Shown here: positions 44,695 through 53,635 of the stretch, piece by piece
Layout of the letters: every line of letters starts with the position of its first letter
Numbering within the stretch: the stretch's first letter is position 1
From: an uncultured Clostridia bacterium
GTDB taxonomy: Bacteria > Bacillota > Clostridia > TANB77 > CAG-465
Length of the DNA stretch: 64,000 bases
Reading direction: 5' to 3'
NCBI GenBank assembly: GCA_944387385.1
Contig: CALXES010000007.1
Span: 31,907 to 95,906, forward strand
The notes under the pieces: generated by a model
Told to the model about the DNA's origin: nothing
Databases searched by the model: none
The model's input: only the letters and a program-made list of their open reading frames with translations
Made by a program: the position numbers and the translations under genes

Positions 44695-47600
44695 CTATTT
44701 TTTCATTTTTACCACTTTACTTTTTTTATTTAATATTATCGATACTGATATTATTAATAGCCCAGATATTGCAAATATTGCTGTATAATTTATACTTCCT
44801 GTTTCAGGTAATATTAGTTTTAATTCGTTTTCTGCTACTAATTTTATATCTCTATTTTCTTTTGTTACTTCTACTTCTATGCTCTCTTTTTGTAATTCAT
44901 AATTTTCCGGTGCTTTTATCTCTGTTACTCTATACTTTCCTACCTCTAATCCTTCAAATAAGACTTTTCCATTGCTTCCTGTTGTCATTTCTTTTGCTTC
45001 AAACTCAGTATCTATATTTCCGCTTGTATCTATCTTTTCTATTTTAAATACTGCTCCTTCTATCACTTTGCTATTATCATTTTTATCTACTTTTGTTATT
45101 TCTACACTTCCTACTACCTTTTTATATACATATGTTACTGTTATTTGTTCTGTTGTCATTTGTCCTTGCTCATTTCCTATTATTTCTTTTACTTCATACT
45201 CTTCAAACTCTTTTGCTTGTGTCTTATATTCATCTCCTACTTTTCCTTCTATTAATACATCTTCTGCAAGTTTTTCTCCATTCTCATCTACATATTTTAC
45301 TATTACGCTTGTGGCTACGCTTTCAAATTCTACTTCTATATGTTTATCTTCTTTTATATCTACAAATTTTTCTAAAACATATCTTTCTTCACTTGGTATA
45401 AACTCTATTTCTTCTCCATTTATTTTTATACTTGATATTTTATATCCTTCTTCTGGTATTATTACAATTTCTTTTTTACTTTCTCCTCCATATGATACTT
45501 CTTCATATACTGCATCCTCTTGACCACTTATTGTTCCTCCAACTCCTATTACTTCTGTTGTAATTTTATATTTTTTTATACTATTTGTTATTATATTTCC
45601 TTCAACTTTTTTATTGTATCCTTCTACTATTTCTTCATCTACACTATATTCTTTTTCATTTCCATACTCATCATATTTATCTAATCCCTCTATTAAATAT
45701 ACTTGCTCGTCTTTTGTTACTCCTACTTCTTCTCTTTTTATTTCATTCATTCCTTCTTTTATTATTAATGTAATATTTTCTGGTCTTACACCATTTTCAT
45801 TACTATTGTCTTCCCATATCTTTGTTACTTGCATATTAACTTTATCTTCTGGTACATTAAATGTATTTGTTACTATATATCCATTTACTTGCTTCTTGTA
45901 AAAATCTATACTAATCTCATCTATTGTATATCTTATTTCATTTGCTCTATCATCATATTTTCTTAGTCCATCTATCTGTGTAGTCCAAACATTTGAGTCT
46001 CCAGTTATTGTCTGAGTCTTTACTACTTCTTGTCCATTCTTTATTTGTATTTGTATACTTTGTGGTCTTTTTTGTGCTATATTATCATTATCTTCCCATA
46101 TTTTTGTTACTTGAATACTTGTTGTTTCGTCCGGAATTTTAAAATTATTTGTTATTGTATATGTACTATTATCTATCTGTTTCTCATAAAATTTCAAATC
46201 CCCTTTATTTACTTCTTGCTCATCTAAAGTATAATGTATCTCATTTCCTAAATCATCATATTTATCTAAATCTGTAAATTCACAACTCCAATTAGTTGCA
46301 CTAGTTACTGTCTTACTTTGTACAACTATATCTCCATTTTTAATTTGCAATATAACACTTGTAGGTCTTTTTCTCATCTCATTACTATTATCATTCCATA
46401 CTTTGTTTGCTGTAATGTTTATTTTTTCATCTGGAACTGTAAATGTATTTGTTATTATATGATTATTATTATCTATACTTTTTGAGTAAAAATATAAATC
46501 TCCTGTATTTACTTCTCTTTCATCTACTGTATATTCTATTTCATTTCCACTATTATTATATTTTTGAAGATTATCAAAAGTATAAGTCCAATTATTTGTA
46601 TCACTTAATGTCTGTGTACCAATTATTTCTTCATTTTCATTTTTTAAATCTACTAATATACTTTGTGGTCTTTTTTGTGCAATGTTGTTATTGTCATTCC
46701 AATTTTTAGTTACAGTTATACTAGTTTTTCTATCTGGTACAGTATATGTATTTGTTATAATTGTTCCTTTTACCTCTTTTGTATAAAACTCAAAATCTCC
46801 TACATTTACCTCTTCTTCGTCTACTACATATGCTATTTCATTGCCATACTCATCATATTTATTTAAATTTTCAAATAGCACTGTTTGACTATTAGAATCA
46901 TTTACATCTAACAATTTTTCTGCCACAATACTATTATTATTCTTTAAGATTACACTTATCTGAGATGGTCTTTTTCCATTTTCATTATTATTATCATTCC
47001 ATACCTTTGTTATTAATACATCTACTTTATTCTCCCTAAATGTTACTATAATTTCTTTATTTTCTGTAACATCTTGAAATTTATCTAATACATATGGCTC
47101 ATCTCTTAGAGAGTATTCTGGTAGTTGCTGCTCTACTCCATTTATTTTTATACTTGATATCTCATATCCTTCTTCTGGTGTTATTACTATATCTTTTGTA
47201 CTATCGCTTTTATATGTTACTTCTTCATATATCTGTTCATTTTGTCCGCTAATTGTACCACCTACACCATCTACTTTTGTTGTTATATTATACTTAATTA
47301 ATTCATTAGTTATTTTTTTATTTTCATTATCTACTTTCTTTTCATATTGCTCTGGTACATTTTCTTCATCTACTGTATATGTAATTTCATTTTCATTAAC
47401 ATCATATGTTGGAACTTTTAAAGTTGTCTTCCAATTTTGTGCTGAATTTGTTTCGCCTTTATACTCTTTTCCATCACTTCCTACTGCTTTTAGCACAATA
47501 CTTACTGGTCTTATTCCTAGCGCATTATCATTATCTACCCATTCTTTTACTATAGTCAAATCTTCTAAAGGAACAAAAGTCGCTGTTACTCTTATATTAC

Positions 47601-50600
47601 TATTATTTATACTTCTTACTACTTTATCATTTATCTTAAAGTTAAATTTTATATAATCATTATTATCATCTTTTATATAACTAGCTTGTAATGTTACCTC
47701 AACAGGCTCTCCAGTTGACTCTATATAATACTCTTTTGTATCTGTATACTGCTTTACTTTCCAATCTTGACTTAAATATGTATATTCTGTATTATCTGTA
47801 GTATTTAAATCTAATGGTAATGTTACCCATGCAGCACCATCTTTACTTACTTCTACTTTTAGATCTTCTAATTTATAGTTTTCATCATTTGCCCATCCTA
47901 CTATAAGTTTATCTGATACAAAGTCTTTTACTTTTATTGTCTTTTGTACTGTTCCATTGTCATTTATTGTTGTTTCTACTCCTCTTTTTTCTTCCTCATC
48001 TTTTTCATAATTTGTATTTAAATCTGCTGCATCCTCAGTATTTTGTTTTATGTCTGGTGCTATTTTTAATATACCATCATTATAATCTTTCTGTCCTTTT
48101 ATTATATTATTGTTTAAAGTTGCTGATACTTCATTTCCCTTTATTACTACAATTTTACTATCTGTTAAATATCTTCCGTCATTTAATCTCCAATAATATT
48201 TTAACTCATACCACCCTGTATCTTCTTCAGTAAATAACTCTTCTCCTCTCCATTTTTGATCATTTAATGTATCTGATGTTACTCTTTTCTTTTCATCATA
48301 ATTTATTACTGGTATTTGTGCTCCATCCTCAGTTTCTCTATATATTATACCTAAACTATATACTTCAACTTTTGCAAGGCCAGTATCTTTTGAATTTCCA
48401 ATTAATGCTTGATTATACATTTCATCAAACTTTTTAGTAGTTGCATCACTTGCATTTTCATTATCTGGATATCTATTCCACAATGCAAATAAATTTATAG
48501 TATTAGGATCTTTTGTTACTATCTGTCCTGGATATATTATCTTATTATCTCCAAGATTTTCTGAATCTGTTATTACATACATTGTATCTTGTGCATGTTT
48601 ATATGTAGTCGCATCTATTTTTTGTCCATTTATTTCAATAGAGTTTTCTATCACTCTTCCTTCATCCAAATTATCTGTTACCAAAGTTACTTCTGCATAT
48701 TCTCCAGCATCTATATATGCAGTTGGTAATAATCTTAGCTTTCTTGTTCCTACCACATTATTTCCTATTGTATTTTTTGCTTCTATTTTTACCCATGATT
48801 TTCCTGGTGCAAAATCGTAACACTTATATATATCTTTAACTTCTAACCCAAAATTTAAGCCTTCTTCTCTATTTTTAACTGGATTTTGTATAGATAATAC
48901 CGGAACCTTTTTTTCTGTTCCATCTTCTTGTGTTATCTTTAACTCTTCCACATATCCTTTAGTAGAATTAGTCTCACTATCTACTTGCCATGTTATATCA
49001 TATCCTGATGAGTTTGAATTTTCATTACTTGTAAATTCAAATGTTGATGTTATATCTCTTATAGTGTCATATATTTCCTTTGCATCTTTTCTACTTTGAA
49101 TTTGACCATCTTCTACCATTAAATTATCCCAATGATCTAAGAATACTGTTGTAGTTGATGCAGTTGAGTAACTTTGTACAAGTTCATTATTTGTAAAATT
49201 ATTTGCATCATCTACAAATGCTTTAAGTTGTGGATAATATCCTTCTTTATATACCCACGAATCTCCATCCTGCATGTCCACATTTGTAAGCCCTTGTACT
49301 CCTTTGATTATTGATTCTTGAGTATATACTCCTGTTACTCCATTAAGTTGACATGCCTCTTGCCCATTTCCTTGCATTCCAACAGCTACTTCCCTCATAG
49401 CTGTTGTTTGTTTGTCATAATAGCAGTTATAAAAATTAAGTTGATTTGCTCGCGATGTATATTCACCTAAAAATCCACCAATTTTTTTAGATTTAGCTGT
49501 TTCAATATCTGTAGCTGTATCTATATTTCCAACCTCACCTGCTGCATAGCAGTTTATCATAATAATACCATTTAATTTTCCCAGTCCTGAAACATTTATT
49601 GTACCACTATTAGCAGTGCTTCCAATAAATCCACCGACACCTTCTCCAGAATAATCCATTCCTACCATTGATGTTGAATAACAATTCTTGTATATTGTTC
49701 CTGCTTTTTTATCTAAATCTGATCCAACAAATCCACCAATACTTGTTGTTCCCTCAACAACACCAGAAGTATAGCAATTTTCAAAATATGCATTTATTGT
49801 CTGTGCATTCGTATCGTCATAAAAAGGTCCCCAAGAATATCCAACTTGACACCCAATAAATACACCTGTACTATCTTCACCATAAATAGAATTATTGCAA
49901 AATGAATTTTTACAAATAACACCACTATCCATACATGATATAAATCCACCTGAGTGTCCAGATGTAGAAAAAATTTCACAATCTATAGAATAACAATCTG
50001 TTATATAAAATGGATATCTAGAATCTGTTGTATTTAAAGTAGTACTACTATTTCCAAATAAAGCTTCTGGTTGACTTGGATATTCTACATCATATCTTAC
50101 ACCATATCCTCCCGAAAATGAGTTCTGTGCACCAGATACGCATCCTATAAAACCACTTGTATGTTGTCCAGCACCATAAATATACATGTTTGAAGTTGAA
50201 CAGTCTTTTACAAATGTATTAACTGAGCCAGGTCTTGAAATAAATCCACAAGTATCACTACCTTTAGACTGTATGAAACCACCATCTATATGTATATTTT
50301 CAAATCTATATCCAGAAGACATTGGCCTACCTATAGGAGAAACTTTATCTGAATTTGACTTTCCAATAACTTTTACACTTTTCATATTTAAATTCTCTAT
50401 AGTTGTTTTGGCATTCATAGTTGAAAAAAGTCCATTAACATTAGAATTTAAATTATAAATTGTATGCCCATTTCCTTCAATATATATTTCTCCTGAAGAT
50501 GTATATACAGATGGCCAAATCATTCCATTTTGTCCACCTAAATCTATGTCATTATTTATATATATTTTTTTATTATTTTTTGTTGTAGCAACAGCGTTTA

Positions 50601-51090
50601 AAACATAATATAATTGATTTGCATTTTCTATATTATATACTTCATAAGTTACATCTCTTGTGTCTATAACACCTTGTACTATTTCTGTAGTATATTTAAC
50701 ATTTTCTTGCTCTATTTTGTTTTCTGAACCATAGAAATCACTTATTTTATATTCAGTACCGTCACTCTTATTTGCAGTTCCATCCCATGGTATAATTCCT
50801 AAACTACTAGTATCTACCCAATTAAAATAACTATTTCCTTCTATAACTTTTGCAGTAGCAAGATTTGTATCTGTTGTATTTTTTGCAACACCTTCTCCAA
50901 ATATATTATTTTGAATATCTGTCCATCTTGCATTTTGAAAATCTGTAATTGTATCATAATTTGTTTGCATTGCATTCTTACTATTAATATTATTAAAATT
51001 ATATATTATATCTTGTTTATTTATAACATATATAGATAAAATTAAGATTATAAAAACTACTATTATTTTTCTACTTCTACTTTTTTTCAT
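44695..51090 (-). CDS. Giant LPXTG surface adhesin B2 (paralog of B1)
   Basis: The 2131-residue protein has the same architecture as B1: N-terminal hydrophobic segment (about 9-25), Gly/Cys-rich beta-helix-like region with FENCYTSGVVEGTTSIGGFVG units, a middle region ending in RVTATFVPLEDL, six Cna_B repeats (TKxWxDNxNxxxxRP), two GGTISGQ-type bacterial repeats, MucBP-like, SpaA, LPETGSINYT, membrane helix and a Lys-rich tail. It is the first gene, in transcription order, of the block B2-A2-B1-A1. AGAGGG precedes ATG 51090. The host or matrix ligand is unknown. Confidence 0.85.
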   Translation of the reverse strand: MKKSRSRKIIVVFIILILSIYVINKQDIIYNFNNINSKNAMQTNYDTITDFQNARWTDIQNNIFGEGVAKNTTDTNLATAKVIEGNSYFNWVDTSSLGIIPWDGTANKSDGTEYKISDFYGSENKIEQENVKYTTEIVQGVIDTRDVTYEVYNIENANQLYYVLNAVATTKNNKKIYINNDIDLGGQNGMIWPSVYTSSGEIYIEGNGHTIYNLNSNVNGLFSTMNAKTTIENLNMKSVKVIGKSNSDKVSPIGRPMSSGYRFENIHIDGGFIQSKGSDTCGFISRPGSVNTFVKDCSTSNMYIYGAGQHTSGFIGCVSGAQNSFSGGYGVRYDVEYPSQPEALFGNSSTTLNTTDSRYPFYITDCYSIDCEIFSTSGHSGGFISCMDSGVICKNSFCNNSIYGEDSTGVFIGCQVGYSWGPFYDDTNAQTINAYFENCYTSGVVEGTTSIGGFVGSDLDKKAGTIYKNCYSTSMVGMDYSGEGVGGFIGSTANSGTINVSGLGKLNGIIMINCYAAGEVGNIDTATDIETAKSKKIGGFLGEYTSRANQLNFYNCYYDKQTTAMREVAVGMQGNGQEACQLNGVTGVYTQESIIKGVQGLTNVDMQDGDSWVYKEGYYPQLKAFVDDANNFTNNELVQSYSTASTTTVFLDHWDNLMVEDGQIQSRKDAKEIYDTIRDITSTFEFTSNENSNSSGYDITWQVDSETNSTKGYVEELKITQEDGTEKKVPVLSIQNPVKNREEGLNFGLEVKDIYKCYDFAPGKSWVKIEAKNTIGNNVVGTRKLRLLPTAYIDAGEYAEVTLVTDNLDEGRVIENSIEINGQKIDATTYKHAQDTMYVITDSENLGDNKIIYPGQIVTKDPNTINLFALWNRYPDNENASDATTKKFDEMYNQALIGNSKDTGLAKVEVYSLGIIYRETEDGAQIPVINYDEKKRVTSDTLNDQKWRGEELFTEEDTGWYELKYYWRLNDGRYLTDSKIVVIKGNEVSATLNNNIIKGQKDYNDGILKIAPDIKQNTEDAADLNTNYEKDEEEKRGVETTINDNGTVQKTIKVKDFVSDKLIVGWANDENYKLEDLKVEVSKDGAAWVTLPLDLNTTDNTEYTYLSQDWKVKQYTDTKEYYIESTGEPVEVTLQASYIKDDNNDYIKFNFKINDKVVRSINNSNIRVTATFVPLEDLTIVKEWVDNDNALGIRPVSIVLKAVGSDGKEYKGETNSAQNWKTTLKVPTYDVNENEITYTVDEENVPEQYEKKVDNENKKITNELIKYNITTKVDGVGGTISGQNEQIYEEVTYKSDSTKDIVITPEEGYEISSIKINGVEQQLPEYSLRDEPYVLDKFQDVTENKEIIVTFRENKVDVLITKVWNDNNNENGKRPSQISVILKNNNSIVAEKLLDVNDSNSQTVLFENLNKYDEYGNEIAYVVDEEEVNVGDFEFYTKEVKGTIITNTYTVPDRKTSITVTKNWNDNNNIAQKRPQSILVDLKNENEEIIGTQTLSDTNNWTYTFDNLQKYNNSGNEIEYTVDEREVNTGDLYFYSKSIDNNNHIITNTFTVPDEKINITANKVWNDNSNEMRKRPTSVILQIKNGDIVVQSKTVTSATNWSCEFTDLDKYDDLGNEIHYTLDEQEVNKGDLKFYEKQIDNSTYTITNNFKIPDETTSIQVTKIWEDNDNIAQKRPQSIQIQIKNGQEVVKTQTITGDSNVWTTQIDGLRKYDDRANEIRYTIDEISIDFYKKQVNGYIVTNTFNVPEDKVNMQVTKIWEDNSNENGVRPENITLIIKEGMNEIKREEVGVTKDEQVYLIEGLDKYDEYGNEKEYSVDEEIVEGYNKKVEGNIITNSIKKYKITTEVIGVGGTISGQEDAVYEEVSYGGESKKEIVIIPEEGYKISSIKINGEEIEFIPSEERYVLEKFVDIKEDKHIEVEFESVATSVIVKYVDENGEKLAEDVLIEGKVGDEYKTQAKEFEEYEVKEIIGNEQGQMTTEQITVTYVYKKVVGSVEITKVDKNDNSKVIEGAVFKIEKIDTSGNIDTEFEAKEMTTGSNGKVLFEGLEVGKYRVTEIKAPENYELQKESIEVEVTKENRDIKLVAENELKLILPETGSINYTAIFAISGLLIISVSIILNKKSKVVKMKK
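44869..45302. repeat. 434-bp direct repeat, copy 2 (adhesin B2)
   Basis: Partner of 40742-41175. Confidence 0.85.
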
Positions 51091-51123
51091 ATTTTTCCCT
51101 CTATAAACTTATAATTCTATATA

Positions 51124-51152
51124 ATTTTATCATTAATATTAATTTTATACAA
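51124..51152 (-). promoter_or_regulatory. Promoter of adhesin B2
   Basis: TTGTAT (51152-51147), 17 bases and TAAAAT (51129-51124); the AATGATAAAATTA context around the -10 is shared with B1. Confidence 0.5.
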
Positions 51153-51232
51153 CAATTGTAATTATTTTGTAACATGAGTTTTCTATATATTTTTTAGTAC
51201 ATATTTCATCCCATTAATTTATTTTTTTACAA

Positions 51233-51258
51233 CAAAAAACTCGCTTATTTAAGCGAGT
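51233..51258 (-). terminator. Terminator of the DUF1540 gene
   Basis: ACTCGCTT (51239-51246) and AAGCGAGT (51251-51258) form a GC-containing stem with loop ATTT; six T follow on the minus strand. Confidence 0.85.
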
Positions 51259-51263
51259 CTTAT

Positions 51264-51470
51264 TTAATTTCCACCAAGTATCTCAGATCTATTTAAATTA
51301 CCACAATAATTATATGATCCACAAGCTGTCTGATCCTCTTTATTTTTACTTTTTCTATCATTCATACATTCACATACAACTATTGAATCTAATCTACAAG
51401 TAGAATCTTCTATACAATTATGTACACATTTTGTAACATTACATTTGATTCTATCATTACTATTTCTCAT
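51264..51470 (-). CDS. DUF1540 cysteine-rich small protein
   Basis: The 68-residue protein has the DUF1540 pattern IKCNVTKCVHNCIEDSTCRLDSIVV followed by C...ACGSY, with eight cysteines that probably bind metal. Such proteins are common in sporulating Clostridia, but their function is unknown. GGGGAGATGATAAAAA precedes ATG 51470. It is monocistronic, upstream of the adhesin block and divergent from the radical SAM gene. Confidence 0.75.
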   Translation of the reverse strand: MRNSNDRIKCNVTKCVHNCIEDSTCRLDSIVVCECMNDRKSKNKEDQTACGSYNYCGNLNRSEILGGN

Positions 51471-51532
51471 TTTTTATCATCTCCCCATTCATATTATATG
51501 TCTATTCATTATTTTTTATTCAAAAAATATAA

Positions 51533-51561
51533 TTGTTTTTTAAATTAAATTTTGTTATACT
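51533..51561 (+). promoter_or_regulatory. Promoter giving a near-leaderless mRNA for the radical SAM gene
   Basis: TTGTTT (51533-51538), 17 bases and TATACT (51556-51561) place the transcription start about three bases before ATG 51571. No Shine-Dalgarno sequence is present. Confidence 0.5.
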
Positions 51562-51570
51562 TTATATGTT

Positions 51571-52482
51571 ATGGAAAGATATAAACATTTAAATACTTAT
51601 TTAAAAGAAAAATTTGGTGAAAGAACATTAAAAATTTGTATAGATGGTAATTTTACATGTCCAAATCGTGATGGAACAAAAGGACTTAATGGATGTATTT
51701 TTTGTAGCACAAAAGGCTCAGGTGACCATCTAAACAAAATAGATATATCCGAACAAGTAAAAAAACATTTAGATAGTTATAGAGGGAAAAGAGCAAATAA
51801 ATTTATTGTATATTTTCAAAACTATACTAATACATATGATAGTATTCAAAATTTAAAGAAAAAATATGATTCAGCTTTAATAGACAATAGAATTGTTGGT
51901 CTTCAAATTGCTACACGACCAGATTGTATAAATGATGATATTGCAAATCTTATAAGCTCATATAAAGAAAAATACTATGTCTGTGTAGAACTTGGTCTAC
52001 AGACCTCTAATGATAAAATTGGAGAATTTTTAAATAGGCAATATTCTACAAAAGATTTTGCTAAAGCAGTAAAACTTCTAAATAAATATAATATAGATGT
52101 TGTTGCACATATTATGGTTGGTCTTCCAAATGAAACATTAAAAGATATAGAAAATACTGTAAATTTTATCAATTCACAAGATATACAAGGAATAAAAATT
52201 CACTCTACATACATTACTAAAAACACAGCTCTTGAGAAAATGTATATTAAAAACCTATATAATCCTATATCTCTTGAAAAATATTTAGACTTACTTTCAT
52301 TCATAATAACTCACCTAAGACCAGACATAATAATACATAGAATTAGTGGTGATGCTCCAAAAGATTTACTTATTGCCCCAAGCTGGAATAGTCATAAAAA
52401 ATTGGTATTAAATGGCATAGATAAACTTTTAAAAGAAAAAGAGCAATTTCAAGGTATATTTTACAAAAAAATTGATGAATAA
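51571..52482 (+). CDS. Radical SAM protein, TIGR01212/YhcC family
   Basis: The 303-residue protein has the family's long-spaced cluster motif CPNRDGTKGLNGCIFC (about residues 30-45), the FQNYTNTY block, GLQIATRPDC, VELGLQTSND and HIMVGLPNET. Radical SAM enzymes use a 4Fe-4S cluster and S-adenosylmethionine; the reaction of this family is not well defined. The start lacks a ribosome binding site and lies just after the promoter, so translation may be leaderless. The amidotransferase gene follows, with its own promoter in the end of this gene. Confidence 0.85.
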   Translation: MERYKHLNTYLKEKFGERTLKICIDGNFTCPNRDGTKGLNGCIFCSTKGSGDHLNKIDISEQVKKHLDSYRGKRANKFIVYFQNYTNTYDSIQNLKKKYDSALIDNRIVGLQIATRPDCINDDIANLISSYKEKYYVCVELGLQTSNDKIGEFLNRQYSTKDFAKAVKLLNKYNIDVVAHIMVGLPNETLKDIENTVNFINSQDIQGIKIHSTYITKNTALEKMYIKNLYNPISLEKYLDLLSFIITHLRPDIIIHRISGDAPKDLLIAPSWNSHKKLVLNGIDKLLKEKEQFQGIFYKKIDE

Positions 52483-52501
52483 TGTAATATTGTGGTATAA
52501 T
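52472..52501 (+). promoter_or_regulatory. Promoter of the C26 amidotransferase gene
   Basis: TTGATG (52472-52477), 18 bases and an extended -10 TGGTATAAT (TATAAT at 52496-52501) overlap the end of the radical SAM gene. Confidence 0.55.
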
Positions 52502-52516
52502 ATGTTTGGTGATTTT

Positions 52517-53194
52517 ATGAAAAGACCAATTATTGGTGTTATTGCAAGACCATATATTACAGATAATAATAGACAAGTATTATGTATTTTAGAAAATGTT
52601 AGAAGAAATATATTACGTTTTGGTGGAATTCCTTTATTAATTCTACCAACTCAAGATATGATATATATAAATAATAAAGAATCAGAACTTACATTAGAAG
52701 ATAAAGAAATACTCGATACTCAAATAGATATGTGTGATGGTATTTTAATGCCTGGTGGAGATAGAATATATCACTATGACAATTATATCTGTAAAAGAGT
52801 CAATGAGAAAAATATGCCTCTTTTAGGTATTTGTATGGGAATGCAAGTAATGTGTAACTATAACAATTCCAATAGAAATATAAAAGTTGAAGGGCATAAA
52901 AAGCCAGATGATGAATACGTACATAATGTAAATATAAGCAAATCTTCAAAACTATTTAATATAATTAATCAAGAAGAAATCAAAGTTAATAGTCTACACG
53001 GCTATATGGTTCCAAATTCTGGAGAATATAGCATTTCTGCAAAATGTGATAATGTAATTGAAGGAATAGAAAAAAAAGATGAACTATTTAATATAGGTGT
53101 TCAATGGCATCCTGAAAGAAGTGATGATGAACCTAGCACCAAATTAATAAATTCATTTGTAAATGCATGTAAAATATATTCAAAACTAAAATAA
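52517..53194 (+). CDS. Class I glutamine amidotransferase-like peptidase (C26 family)
   Basis: The 225-residue protein begins MKRPIIGVIARP and has the nucleophile loop LLGICMGMQV, the oxyanion-side segment MPGGD and the C-terminal QWHPE His-Glu pair. This fits the PuuD-like gamma-glutamyl-GABA hydrolase family, which cleaves gamma-glutamyl amides. ATG 52517 has GGTGAT six bases upstream; earlier in-frame starts precede the promoter -10. No polyamine genes are nearby, so the substrate is uncertain. Confidence 0.8.
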   Translation: MKRPIIGVIARPYITDNNRQVLCILENVRRNILRFGGIPLLILPTQDMIYINNKESELTLEDKEILDTQIDMCDGILMPGGDRIYHYDNYICKRVNEKNMPLLGICMGMQVMCNYNNSNRNIKVEGHKKPDDEYVHNVNISKSSKLFNIINQEEIKVNSLHGYMVPNSGEYSISAKCDNVIEGIEKKDELFNIGVQWHPERSDDEPSTKLINSFVNACKIYSKLK

Positions 53195-53225
53195 ACTACA
53201 CATTTAAAATGTGTAGTTTATTTTT
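53192..53225. terminator. Bidirectional terminator between convergent genes
   Basis: TAAACTACACATTT and AAATGTGTAGTTTA (53192-53205 and 53207-53220) form a long stem followed on the plus strand by TTTATTTTT; the A-rich 5' side gives a T-run on the minus strand. Confidence 0.75.
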
Positions 53226-53625
53226 ATCCTATTATATCTAACTCTTTTTTTAGCCTTTGAACTTCCATATTATATGCTTCTGTGTTTTTTTTATGCTCTT
53301 GAATACTATTTCTTAGTCTCTCATTTTGCATTTCAAATAATTTTATAAGAGCATATTTTTGATCTTCATTCATATTTTCTATTGGAATTTCTCCTCTTCT
53401 ATACATTGCTTGGAACTCATATATATCTACCCTTTGATGAGTACCAGTCATTGTAACTGTATCTGAAAAATTTCCATTTTGTTTTGCCCTTTGTGCAAGA
53501 ATACTTGCTCTTTTTTGATCTCTTTTTTTTCTTTTTATATTAAAAAATCCTTGAAATAACTTTTTTAAATTTCTAGAAAAAAAATTTTCTCTTACCATAG
53601 GTAAATTATAATATTGTTCTTTCAT
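53224..53625 (-). CDS. Basic protein with C-terminal coiled coil, paralog 3 of the small family
   Basis: The 133-residue protein has a very basic N-terminal half (KKLFQGFFNIKRKKRDQKR) and a helical C-terminal half AMYRRGEIPIENMNEDQKYALIKLFEMQ...EAYNMEVQRLKKEL. This last part follows the same pattern as the small proteins at 19980-20216 and 23024-23263 (FEEGKIS..DM..ED....MYE). GGGAGG lies six bases before ATG 53625. It is 10 bases after the HD-domain gene, so they are probably co-transcribed. Its function is unknown. Confidence 0.6.
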   Translation of the reverse strand: MKEQYYNLPMVRENFFSRNLKKLFQGFFNIKRKKRDQKRASILAQRAKQNGNFSDTVTMTGTHQRVDIYEFQAMYRRGEIPIENMNEDQKYALIKLFEMQNERLRNSIQEHKKNTEAYNMEVQRLKKELDIIG

Positions 53626-53635
53626 GTCTACCTCC

